In this document: positions 54,693-64,000 of the stretch, piece by piece
How the letters are laid out: the number at the start of each line of letters is the position of its first letter
How positions within the stretch are numbered: position 1 is the stretch's first letter
Assembly (NCBI RefSeq): GCF_910592395.1
Contig: NC_088311.1
Location: 13,830,501-13,894,500, forward strand
DNA: 64,000 nt
Source: Lineus longissimus
Taxonomy: Eukaryota; Nemertea; Pilidiophora; Heteronemertea; Lineidae
Direction: 5' to 3'
Program-made: the position numbers and the translations under genes
The notes under the pieces: generated by a model
Databases searched by the model: none
Told to the model about the DNA's origin: nothing
The model's input: only the letters and a program-made list of their open reading frames with translations

Positions 54693-55429
54693 CTGAAATA
54701 AAGAGTCATTTATTAGAATAGAATACATGCATACAAAGCCTACGGGAATACAGTATAATGATTTCAATCATCTGTTTGTGAATACATAGATGAAGGGAAA
54801 CATCGCTTAACTTACCACTTATCTTGTTCACTGCCGGATCAATGATGTCGACGTACTGGGCCTATATACATGTAGCCTCTCGAATCAACTAAAGCATCAC
54901 ATCAGCCGGATTAAGTCGAGAAGTTATCTGCAGTACACACCATGCAACCAGCTGAAATTAAAGGAAAAAGGCATTTTAGTAACTGAAGGACTGTTTACCA
55001 GTCAACAAAAGGCACTGTTTTGGCATCACCCTGTACAAAAATACCACAACAAACTGGAATGTGGGTCAATGGGCGAGTTCATTTTGCTAACAGGTGGATA
55101 ATATACCAAGAACTTTTCTATATTTGGCGAATTCTTTAGACTATATTTATCAATTACGTCTGTAAAGATATTTTCAACATAAACTATGGTATATGTTAAC
55201 TCATGGCTTGTTCATAAGCACGATCATGACTTATTATTGTACTATTACCCATGCTGTACCCCTTTCACCAAAATAGACCCGACCATCGAACTTCAAAACT
55301 CAACTATTTTTAGACATTTGTTTTTCAAATGCATTTTCTGCATGAATAGACAGCAAACTAACATAAAATAGATATATATTTTAAAAGTAAAGATTTAAAT
55401 GAATACTGGAAGTAACTCGTTTTGCTAAA

Positions 55430-55515
55430 TAACGATCAAGGGAATTCGATGTTGTACGATGAACTTGGCACCCCATCTCAATCTCCGTCTGCAAGTCGGC
55501 CATTTTGAATTTGAG
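55430..55515 (-). CDS. Possible first exon (MADLQTEIEMGC), unknown
   Basis: TTCAAAATGGCCGACTTGCA gives ATG in a strong context at about 55507 and at least 29 open codons. The upstream sequence to about 55900 is CpG-rich for this window. No downstream exon fits with certainty. Listed because it is on the same strand as the exon candidates at 54612 and 54066. Confidence 0.25.
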
Positions 55516-56061
55516 CAGATCAAAGTTTGAGAAATTTCAGAATAAACGCACGATTCTGTACGAAACTGAAATGAGTTATGCAAAACAGCCGGGGTATTTA
55601 TGATATATGATATTATGCCTACCCGGCTATCTAGTCTTGAAGAATTCCAAAATCTGTAACTTGTCGAAAAATCGATAAAAAACATGGAAATCGCCACTGT
55701 TTCGTTAATTTTAGTCCAAATTTCATGAAATTTTCTTGCCGGGTGAATGGTCATGTGACACAACTTATGAGCCAATGAAAACCGTCGTATCTAATTCGAG
55801 CACGTGTACAGAAGTGCGCTGATGTTTGAACGATGCCAATGCATTAACCCTTTGGCTGAATGGGTATTGCGATAATGTGTGAGATGTGTGTTGGCGACAA
55901 TGTTTACATAGCGGTTAACAGGCTTTTCGCATGGACCAATCGTTGGGCAGCAGGCTAGTAGGCAGAATGGTTTATTTCGATGTCATGTTTAGGCTTAGCT
56001 GAAACAGCTGTGATTACCCTTCAGAACCTCGTGATTTTCAGTAATACAAAACAGCGTAAAA

Positions 56062-57437
56062 TTATTGTATTTCACCATCTGATACATAGTCCTGGAACTC
56101 TAGACCATCCTCATCCTCATCTTCAACTGGTAGTGGAGGATTCTGAAGGTCAGCAATGTTACGGAATTGACCATTTTCATCCAGCCACCTGAAAGGCCTT
56201 TGCTGCTGATGCTGGAAGGAGATTATTCCATGCACGACTTATCATGCCCAAAACAGTCTGTAAGGTTATTCGACCACAGGCACCATCAGCCAGGGTATTC
56301 TGTTGTTTCCATTCCTTCCAGTGTCGTCTCATATTCGTCTTAAATGAACGCATAATAGTAAGGTCCAGTGGTTGGGATAGCGACGTGCAACCAGCTGGGA
56401 TGTTATCTATAACCACACCTGCCTCCACAATGGGTGTGCAGAAATCATCAGCCATATGGGGCCCGAATCGATCCAGCCAGCAGCAAAAGCCTTTCAGTTG
56501 GTTGGATATCACCGAGGAAAGGTAAAAAGACTTCATTCAGCCGATGATGTAGTGTGCCCCTATTCTCCCACCCAGTCCGTGATGACGTCACCCGCAGATT
56601 ATCAAGAATATTTTGAAGACCCCTAATCTGCCTGATGAAGCCCGGCTCTCTGAAGACAACATGTGCTGGCATTTTCTCGCCATTACTGCCAATTGTAAGA
56701 GCAACAGTACATCCAAGTTTAGGGTTTCCGAGTGACGATCTAACATTAATGTTCCTTTCCCCACGGGTCGCTGCAGTGTATAATGCCGGAAAGTCCAACT
56801 GCACGAACGTTTCGTTCATGTTGTACAAAGCATTGACTTGGTTTTGAGCTACAGTATCCCTCACATTTTGCTGCAACAAACGCACATGCTCAGTTGCATT
56901 AGCTGGTAAGCAAGTAGTGTCCTTGGTCTTTCGGCGGATTGAAATGTGCTTTCTTTGCATAAAATTGTGCACCCAACCTGCAGATGCTCTAAAGTGAGAT
57001 AGCTCAGGCCTTTTAAAGCTAAGTTCATCACGCTGCTGTGGGGCAAGTTCATTCCACCAAAGTTGAAACTGCCGTTCAGAATCCTGCAGTAAATCGGTAC
57101 AAGACACAGGAAGAGCGCGACGGAGGTAATCCAGGAAATCCTCATGAATTCGTTGTTCAACTTCAGGCCACAAACCTCGTCCTTGGTCTCGAATCCGCCT
57201 TGATTCACCATGAGTTTCCGCCTGTTCCATCAACGTGTATCTATTAGTAATCCATCGTCTAAGACTTGTCTCCGCAAGGCGATAACGCCTGGCATACTCT
57301 GCAACATCACGTACATGACCATGTTCAATAGCAGCTTCACAATCTAGGACATGCCTAAGCCTGGCTGCAACAGAGTAGCTGTTATGCCGTCTTGGTAAAC
57401 GTCCCTGTGGCTCATTCTCATCGTTTTCTGGGTCCAT
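56062..57437 (-). pseudogene. pogo/Tigger-type (CENP-B/Jerky-like) transposase
   Basis: ATG at 57437 (MDPENDENEPQG) starts a helix-turn-helix region (YSVAARLRHVLDCEAAIEHG, RLAETSLRRWI) and a second CENP-B-like DNA-binding domain (FKRPELSHFRASAGWVHNFM). In the DDE domain the first motif reads YNMNETFVQLDFP, where the family has NMDET or NADET, so the first catalytic Asp is Asn. The second Asp, LDRFGPHMADDF, is reached by a frameshift near 56480; the third motif is SLSQPLDLTIMRSFK. Another frameshift near 56190 leads to the acidic tail (PPLPVEDEDEDGLEF) and the stop at 56062. Two shifts plus the changed Asp imply no activity. Confidence 0.9.
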
Positions 57438-57889
57438 CCCTCCTGCACAGAAGATCAGGAGAGAGGTCAAGAGAAGGTAGTGTATGTGCAGACGCATTGT
57501 CAGTTTGAAAGCACCCTGCAAACTGAAATGGTCAATGCCAACATGAAGTACCTTGGCCTATACTTCGGCCACACGAAATTGAACCCTAAGATTACTAGGC
57601 CAAATAAGAGCATCAAAGAACAATTTCCATCATGTAATCAACGCCAGCACAGCCTTGTTGTGTTTGCTTCACTGACCACACAATGTTATCAAACATAACG
57701 ACATAATACCCCATTCCGGGCCTAAAATACCTTCAATATTGGGGCCTACTACAATTCTGAGCACCACCAATAACATGTGATTTTACTGTATATAAGTAAC
57801 ACCTGCTGTGGCAAGCAGTCAGCCAGATATGCCAGAGGCGATTAGACTATCTGTGATTACACCTGATTACCCTAAAGGCCTGTGTACAT

Positions 57890-58850
57890 ACATATACATA
57901 CATACAAATAGCATTTATATAGCGCAAAATCCAATTAGAAAAATTGCTCAGCTGCGCTTAACAAAAACACTGTTCAAATAGTTTTTAATTTAGGTTTTTA
58001 ATCTTCTTTTGAACTCGCTGACGGTGGAGCTGTTGCGGGTGTTAGTGTCCAGCGAGTTCCATAATTTGCTGGCATAAACTGTAAAGCTTCTGCCACCAAA
58101 TGTCTCAAGGCGATACCTGGGAGTCACCAACAACTCTTGGTTATCCGATCTCAGGGATCGCCCTGGGACATACGATGGCAGGATGTCCGAGATATATGAT
58201 GGAGCCATGTTGTTTTTGGCTTTGAACACAATGAGTAAAACCTTGAAATCGATACGATATGGTATCGGAAGCCAGTGGAGAGTTCTCAAAACGGGTGTTA
58301 TGTGCTCACGTAGTGGAGTCCTTGTAATTATTCTTGCTGCACGGCTCTGCACTAGTTGTAATTTGTGCAGGAGTTGCTCATTAACCCCAGCTAACAGACT
58401 ATTTCCGTAGTCCAAACGAGACATCACCAGTGAGTGCACTAGCTCTTTCGTTGCTGCAGTTGTAAGGAGCTTGCGAGCGCGACCAATATTGCGCAAGTGG
58501 TAAGTTGCAGATTTGACGATGTAGTTTATGTGTGATGCCATAGAAAGAGTTTGATCAAAATACACTCCGAGGCTCCGCACAGGGCCACTGGACGGAGTGA
58601 CCTGGACGCCAGCGACTACAAGTGATTTAACGTTCAGTGAATCGATTACTCTCTGTGAGCCAAAGAGTTCGATCTCTGTTTTAGAAGGATTTCCTTTGAG
58701 CTTGTTAACAGTAAGCCAGTCATGAATATCAACGAGACAGATCTCGAGGTCGATGATCCTTGAAGCGGCCTGAGTGACAGGAAGTGCTACATACAACTGA
58801 TTGTCATCCGCGTATCCGTGCCTAGGGGTGCCAAAACCATTGATAAGGGG
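57890..58850 (-). pseudogene. L2/CR1-like LINE, RT C-terminal part and 3' end
   Basis: From 58830 the minus strand reads HGYADDNQLYVA (YADD catalytic box), then LTVNKLKGNPSKTEI, SLGVYFDQTLSM, SRLDYGNSLLAG, LQSRAARIITRT-type sequence and KLWNSLDTNTRNSSTVSEFK, stopping at 57990. This whole stretch of 268 codons has no stop. The 3' tail has GCGCTATATAAATGCTATTT followed by ATGTATGTAT repeats, the usual 3' end of L2/CR1-like elements. The upstream RT is missing: a Harbinger derivative (58846-59575) lies at the break. Confidence 0.9.
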
Positions 58851-59575
58851 ACCAAGTGTACACTAGCAACATTTTTACAACATTTCTCCAACGTTCCTTG
58901 TTGCAACGCCGTGTTGGAAAAATGTTGCCAAATGTGTTACAGAGAAAATAATGTTGTAAAAATGTTGGAGAATTGTTGGAAATTTGTTGCAAAAAGAATT
59001 GTCTGGTCAATTTGTTGTTGCAAGTTTTTGGTCGTGTTGTAAAAATGTTGCTAAGTGTGCACAGAGCAAAACCAGTTTTCCAACATTCTTACAACATCCA
59101 ATTGATCATGTGATCTACCTGAAGTCATGTGACCAGCCCTAGATGGACAAAATGGCAGCCTTTGCAATAAGGGGTGAAACCTTAGCAAGCAGTTCCTCAA
59201 ATGCCCCCTCATCCATTCTCAGGAAGTTCTTATAGGAGGGCTTATCACTCATCCTCAACTCCCTCAGCAGGCAATGGTATGCTCCATGCTGCTGCCTCAT
59301 TTGGATCCACAGCCTGGTCCACAGTCTCTTGACTTCCTTTTTCCTCCGCCTTTGCCGTCTTGACAAGACAATTGCCAAAACTGTGGCAGAAGCAGCCAAA
59401 ACACATGTGCTCTCCTTGAATTCATCCATGATTTTCCCACCAAAAAAAATTTCCCGCTCTGTTTTTACAACAAACTTCCAACATATTCCCAACAAATTTC
59501 CAACAAACTTAAAATAGTGTACACAGGGCATGTTGTAAAAATGTTGGAGAAATGTTGCCAATGTACACCCTGCTT
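58846..59575 (-). mobile_element. Harbinger-derived element with CAACATTT-built TIRs
   Basis: GTGTACA and CAACATTTTTACAACATTTC-type motifs at 58855-58990 recur inverted at 59460-59570. TAA lies just outside each end (58841-58843 and near 59575), matching a 3-bp Harbinger-type target, though the exact ends are uncertain. It encodes only the start of a Harbinger nuclease on the minus strand. It lies at the broken edge of the LINE, next to its YADD. Confidence 0.65.
59139..59429 (-). pseudogene. Harbinger transposase (HARBI1-like) N-terminal fragment
   Basis: ATG at 59429 (MDEFKESTCVLAAS), a basic stretch (RRQRRRKKEVKRLW), then QHGAYHCLLRELRMSDKPSY and KNFLRMDEGAFEELLAKVSP. The order W..(R/Q)...G.YH.L..ELR......Y.NF.RM....FEELL matches the N-terminal part of PIF/Harbinger nucleases. 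The frame stops soon after (AKAAILSI) where about two thirds of the protein, including the DDE residues, should follow. Confidence 0.82.
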
Positions 59576-59726
59576 AATACCAACATCATCGGGCAACTCA
59601 AAGAGAAAAGTGAACCTCAAGGCATCAATGCATTTGCCTTTGCAACCTGAGGTTCGCTTTTTGACCTTCCCTAACGGGATCTGGCTGTAATGTCCCGCAA
59701 GAATGCTGCCATGTTTTCAATAGTAG

Positions 59727-60587
59727 GGTGGTTTCGCAGGCGCACGGATAGCATGACGTGAACGTTTAGCTAGACGTAACCGTTTTATTTACTGCTGCGT
59801 CATTTTGGTGGTTTCGCTGCGCACGAGAAAACAGTTACGTTTAAGTCTAGGTGGCGCAAATTTTGAAAATGGCGGCACTCAGAGAACTCTTGCATTTGGC
59901 GATTGAAAATGAAGATGATGAGTTTGTGTACCTACTTTTTGAAGAAATGGCGGTGCCAAGGGGGGTAACATATGATCCAGCGTTGCCTAGATTCGATTTA
60001 GAGACTTACACGGACGATCAATGTTGAAACGAATTCAGATTCCGTAAAGATGACATTCCTGTGCTCTGTCAATGCATAATAGTTTACAGAGCCTGCCCCT
60101 GGCTGTGCCACACCCGTGCACCACTCTAGACCTGCCTTCACAACATGAACACACAAGACAACACATTCCATCATCATCATGACCATGGATGGCCGGGGAA
60201 ATATCCACATCATGACAGGCATGAAATGCATGCGGCACAAGTGTCAAGTGTACATCCATGGGAGCGAAACATCGGCAACCGCACTTCATCATCTTTTTTC
60301 GCCTGCAAGGATAGGCGATATCGACTACAAAAGCCAATATTTGCAGCACAATATTCCTAATAACTATTACAGGTGCTACTCAGGATGTACGACTTCTGTG
60401 TCAGTGAAAATTCGTCAATTTTGCTGTCCGTTTAGACTTACGTGTATCGAGTCCGCTATCCGTCTTTTCCCTCCGTTTACGCGAAGGGACGTTGCGTACG
60501 ACGTCACGACACCGCAAGTAGTGATGACGTCACTGCTGCTAATTGTTCACGTCGCGCTATCCGTGCGCCTGCGAAACCACCCTATTA
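59727..60587 (+). mobile_element. Second Harbinger-like element with ~38-bp TIRs
   Basis: GGGTGGTTTCGCAGGCGCAC...GACGTGAAC at 59727 recurs inverted at 60549-60587; only two bases differ in 38. TA lies outside each end; a clear 3-bp duplication is not visible. It encloses a broken Harbinger N-terminus. Confidence 0.8.
59869..60120 (+). pseudogene. Harbinger transposase N-terminal fragment with in-frame TGA
   Basis: ATG at 59869 begins MAALRELLHLAIENEDDEFV; FDLETYTDDQC is followed by TGA (60025-60027), and the same frame continues NEFRFRKDDIPVLCQC, the RFxKDDI.xL motif of Harbinger nucleases. It stops again near 60120. The DDE part was not found. The single stop in a conserved block implies a simple nonsense mutation. 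Confidence 0.7.
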
Positions 60588-60590
60588 CTA

Positions 60591-61057
60591 GGCCAGAGAC
60601 CTCTATTAGCCAGCGTGTACATTCTGTGTACATTTTAATGAATATAGGTTGGTGATAAAAGTACACCAAGGGTGCTTTAATTCCCACCAAATTTTATATG
60701 TATTCTGAAGAGGCTTTTATCAAAATGATAGTAAAAATTCAAATCATTCCAATACCGATTGCCTGAGAAAAATTGATTTGTGTACAGCATTGCCATCGAA
60801 TCGTCACTCGCGGACTGATATGGGCCTATTAGAATACAAGTTTTAAACTGGCCACTGAGACAATATTTCCTTAAATTATTTATCAAAAAGTGTATCCCCG
60901 TTATGGCCTGGCTCTGTAGATTAAGAATCCACCAAAGATTGAAGAATAAATCCACTTTCACCCATCACAGTCATGTATTTACCACAGCTTCACAGTTCAG
61001 TACAGACTATGTGTCAGTGCCACACTTCCGCCTATGGATGAATACATGTATCTGCCC
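60591..61057 (+). mobile_element. TTAA-type MITE, right copy
   Basis: Starts GGCCAGAGACCTCTATTA and ends ATGTATCTGCCC followed by TTAA (61058-61061), then GAACGTTCATTCTGTG of the polymerase gene. It is the full-length version (467 bp) of the copy at 41090-41489. Confidence 0.8.
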
Positions 61058-61402
61058 TTAAGAACGTTCATTCTGTGTACCGATTGCCTGAGAAAAATTG
61101 ATTTGTGTACAGCATTGCCATCGAATCGTCACTCGCGGACTGATATGGGCCTATTAGAATACAAGTTTTAAACTGGCCACTGAGACAATATTTCCTTAAA
61201 TTATTTATCAAAAAGTGTATCCCCGTTATGGCCTGGCTCTGTAGATTAAGAATCCACCAAAGATTGAAGAATAAATCCACTTTCACCCATCACAGTCATG
61301 TATTTACCACAGCTTCACAGTTCAGTACAGACTATGTGTCAGTGCCACACTTCCGCCTATGGATGAATACATGTATCTGCCCTTAAGAACGTTCATTCTG
61401 TG
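60753..61402 (+). repeat. 325-bp tandem duplication across the MITE end
   Basis: TACCGATTGCCTGAG occurs at 60753 and 61078. The unit includes most of the MITE plus about 20 bases of adjacent polymerase coding sequence, so the duplication came after insertion. Confidence 0.93.
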
Positions 61403-61612
61403 ATCAGCTTTAAACAGTCAAAATGGTTGGTGTCATACATTGACTTTAACACTAAAAGGAGGATGGATTCTAATACTTATTTTGAGAAAGATTATTTTAA
61501 ACTGATGAATAATGCTTTCTATGGCAAGACCTGTGAGAACATAAGGAACAGGATGGAGGTTGAGTTGGTAACAGAAGGTGAAAGGGCCAGGGCCCGTATT
61601 CATAAAGCTACT
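61387..61612 (+). pseudogene. Maverick/Polinton-type DNA polymerase B, fragment 3 (motif B region)
   Basis: After TTAA: GAACGTTCATTCTGTG, then ISFKQSKWLVSYIDFNT and DYFKLMNNAFYGKTCEN, the KxxxNxxYG motif B of B-family polymerases, and RNRMEVELVTEG. It continues fragment 2 (HGMVLK) in frame across one TTAA. It is cut at about 61590 by the next element. The C-terminal motif C (D-D) is not in the window. Confidence 0.88.
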
Positions 61613-62672
61613 TAAGTCAAAGTGGGGCACCTAAAATGCATCTTAAGTTTAGGTCGGGTACTTACTTAAAATAAGTCATATTCATAAATATGCTTAAGTC
61701 AGGTGGCCCACTCAAATCAAATCTTAGACTTGAGACACCTCCGGGGCAGTCTTAACTCTAAGTGGACTGGTTCTTTCTGTTCATTTTTAGCACGGCGCAC
61801 ATCGGAGATGAGTTCGTTGATGTTGGCTTGGCAACATGAAATTGCACACAGGCGTGCAATTCGCAGGGAAATGTTTTTTCGTGATCGCCTCCATCCGCTG
61901 GACTTCTAAAACGATTTATATTTATATCAGCGATATCGGTTTGATCGGCAAACATTATTCTTTTGAGGGATGACCTCGAATCGGAAACTAGGAGGAATTA
62001 CGCGCTGCCTCCTGAGATAAAACTGCTTGCGACTCTCCGGTTTACAATTTTTATGCTTGCGGATCATTCCAACAGGTTATACTGGTGATACTGTCAACAT
62101 ATCCCAACCAACCTCGAGTCGAGTAATTGCGGAGGTAAAAAACCTCACTAAACCAAATTTCTGAAACAAGATGACACTCCTCAATTATATGTTTTTATTA
62201 TCAGATTCATCGATTTCACGGTGTTATCGGTGTGGTCGATCGAATGCATACAGTATTTGGATTCTAGGATCTTCGTTTTATGAGTGGAGATATTATGAGA
62301 CGTTGGGAAGGGGATAAGTCATCCTTAGGGGTATCCATTGCGGCCTTAGCTTATGACGCCATTTTTGAACCCAAACATTCCCAGGTAACGATGATACTAT
62401 TGTGTACAGAAAAAATATTTGTAATTTGCACTATTGAATACCCACGATCAATGAATGATAATATAATCTATAGGCAGAAATCAACAAGAAATATGACACG
62501 AGTACCTGATGTGTCTTTTGAAGAACGATAAGTGTTACACTCAAACTTAAGCGGTCAACCTGGCTAAGTGGGGCGCTGAGTAGTTTTATGAATCCCATTT
62601 TAGGTGGGGAACTTTGGGAAGTTGACCACTTAGGGTTTTATTGCACTTAAGTTAAGAACTTTTATATGGGCC
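61588..62672 (+). mobile_element. Third Harbinger-like element
   Basis: GGGCCCGTATTCATAAAG at the left and an inverted GGGCCCATATAAAAG at the right (62672) bound the region. Near each end words such as ACTTAAGT and GTGGGGC recur in inverted form. The flanking polymerase gene does not resume on the right, so a deletion or a further insertion followed. Confidence 0.6.
61780..62085 (+). pseudogene. Harbinger transposase N-terminal fragment
   Basis: RREMFFRDRLHPLDF, a stop (61907-61909), then in the same frame NDLYLYQRYRFDRQTLFF and, in another frame, RDDLESETRRNYALPPEIKLL. This is the (F)R+R.+PL(E/D)..D..L..+YRF.R..I.F motif of PIF/Harbinger nucleases with the EIKLLATLRF helix. The DDE domain was not found. 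Confidence 0.75.
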
Positions 62673-62690
62673 CAGGAGTGTAATGACCAA
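62086..62690. other. No further gene seen in the Harbinger remnant
   Basis: AT-rich interior and right end of the third Harbinger-like element. A short frame (62280-62531) has no known domain. Confidence 0.45.
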
Positions 62691-63986
62691 TCCCAGCCCT
62701 CACCGAAAGGCAGTGCACTGAAAATGACTGCATCACACTGCTTTTGACTGAAACCCCCACTGCATATGACTGTCTTAGGCATATCATTTTTTCTTAATGT
62801 TTTAAAACCACTGATTTTGACTGAAAGACCACTGCAAAGCACTGCCACTTGCATATCATTATGAACGACGTATTTCAAAAACACTGCCTATGACTGAAAG
62901 ACCACTGATTTCCACTTCTCCAATTCTGATCGAAACCCGTGGCATTTTCAACATGACTGAAAACCACTGCTTTATGACTGTTGAGATTAAGACTTGATGG
63001 CAGTGTAAAGCAGTGGTAATTGCAGTCAAATTCAGTGTTAAATATCACCCATAATGCAACCTGAGACAGGAAGCTAGCAAGTTTGAATTTGATAGTCAAA
63101 CATTCAAGAAATCATGGTAGCTCTTCATATTTCTCGATATTTACCCGAATTTCAATATGAGAAGAGGGGAGTTTTAGTCAGTTTGAATTGGAACACATAA
63201 GGTATGTAAGGAGCCAATGAATGCAAAAAGGGTAATCTAGACAGACACTGTAGTTGTATTTTCAGCAAATCAAGAAGGCTGTAGGCCCTATAGGTGTTGT
63301 AATGTATGCATACACTGCAAGATATCTGCATGTATCTTCATGCATCTACTGTAGGCCCTATAGGTGTTAATTGTAATGTATGCATACACTGCAAGATATC
63401 TGCATAGGAGCTCAATACACATCAATCAGTCTGTTAGATCATTATTCTACAGGCCGCGTGCAGTTACTTTATTTGGACATCAATTTGATCTAGCTTCAAT
63501 CCCTGACATCACCACTGACAGTAGCTATGTGCCATGTGTTGTTTCAATTGTCTATAGTAACCCCATCTGACCACTGTCATTATGACAAAGTTTGCAATGA
63601 CGTAGGTCAAGGACGTGAATTTGTCATCTTTTTACTGTGTCACGTCATCATGCAATGGCGATGTCCTCTATTTGTGCAGATGACGTCATCACTGCCATAT
63701 TGGACGCAAACACACCGTCTAAAATAAGACAGCAAAAGTAACAGTCCGCTAGAAGTTTTTGCTTTTTCGAACAATTTCTTTGGTTGTCATCAGCACAGGG
63801 GGTTCACGTCCCCCAAACCTCTCTCGGCATCCGTGCCTGCATGCCATTGAATAAATTATTCATATTAACACTGAAAATGACTGCTCCCTCCAGGAGGTTT
63901 TGGAAATGGCAGTCAAAATCAGTGGTGTTTCAGTGTGGATTCAGTGTGCTGCGAAATATTTAAATTAACATTGAACCCCACTGCCA
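62690..63986. repeat. hAT-like repeat zone with subterminal ACTGAAA/CCACTG motifs
   Basis: CCACTG(A/C) and GACTGAAAG words recur about ten times between 62700 and 63020 and again between 63870 and 63980. The right edge reads CCCCACTGCCAGCCCTG (inverse CAGGGCTGGCAGTG), a hAT-type terminus. No transposase and no convincing left terminus or 8-bp duplication, so the class is tentative. Confidence 0.4.
63277..63420 (+). repeat. 72-bp tandem duplication
   Basis: CTGTAGGCCCTATAGGTGTT at 63279 and 63351, followed in both by AATGTATGCATACACTGCAA. Confidence 0.9.
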
Positions 63987-64000
63987 GCCCTGTGCATGAT

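Larger units (their letters stand above)
52191..57788 (-). mobile_element. pogo/Tigger-type DNA transposon, 5.6 kb
   Basis: Ends are CAGTAAAAGCACCTGTTATT (52191) and its inverted partner CAGTAAAATCACATGTTATT (57788), continuing for about 80 bases (TGGTGGTGCTCAGAATTGTA). TA flanks both (52189-52190, 57789-57790). The transposase gene (56062-57437) is on the minus strand near the right end. The remaining 3.9 kb contains a mariner-type MITE, a minisatellite and exon-like pieces. That size is large for Tigger elements, so the extra DNA was either captured or inserted later. Confidence 0.85.

Noticed and set aside
41090-61382. An LTR retrotransposon reading of the two direct MITE copies
   Set aside because: Ends are GGCC...GCCC with an imperfect inverted repeat and TTAA targets; no gag-pol lies between them in a fitting frame.

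Overview
This is eukaryotic DNA with almost no single-copy host gene in it: a nested pile of decayed transposable elements. Every element family seen (Gypsy and BEL/Pao LTR elements, several non-LTR clades, MULE, pogo/Tigger, PIF/Harbinger, mariner-type MITE, Maverick/Polinton DNA polymerase, tRNA-derived SINE, THAP and Ulp1-type domains) fits a marine invertebrate. The recurrent octamer-like word TAGGCCTA would suit an echinoderm or another deuterostome, but this is weak and I do not name a species.

Layout. 1-1136: edge of an unidentified minus-strand reading frame with a possible LTR containing an array of small hairpins. 1550-4560: copies of an element with a hairpin head, a GTC array and 301-bp core repeats (family 1). 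5921-7150: minus-strand non-LTR reverse transcriptase, abutting a 3'-truncated minus-strand Gypsy element (7156-10769). 11041-14874: a non-LTR ORF1-like gene on the minus strand, split by a MULE DNA transposon (11308-13775) whose 8-bp target duplication restores the frame. 15639-16474: broken THAP and acidic/Cys-rich frames. 16824-28052: a BEL/Pao retrotransposon with both LTRs, a 5-bp target duplication and an insertion in gag; it lies in the 3' end of a second, minus-strand Gypsy element (28075-31826). 31892-33029: another family-1 copy.

33790-61610: a Maverick/Polinton-type B-family DNA polymerase gene broken into three pieces. The first gap (34511-40183) holds a family-2 element with the same head / GC-array / 301-bp-core plan, an Ulp1-like protease exon, a dimeric satellite and a 5'-truncated Tx1/L1-like LINE with a 15-bp target duplication. 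The second gap (41090-61382, 20.3 kb) is bounded by two direct copies of a small TTAA element and restores the polymerase frame at TTAA. Inside it are an 8.15-kb MULE-like element with a 9-bp target duplication (43114-51262), a 5.6-kb pogo/Tigger element (52191-57788), an L2/CR1-like LINE and two Harbinger derivatives. 61590-63986: a third Harbinger remnant and a hAT-like repeat zone.

Nothing here forms a working operon or pathway. The genes are transposition proteins, nearly all broken by frameshifts or stops; the least damaged is the MULE transposase (one nonsense codon). The value of the window is the order of insertions, readable from target-site duplications, and the architecture of the hairpin-headed elements, which I think are the least described component.
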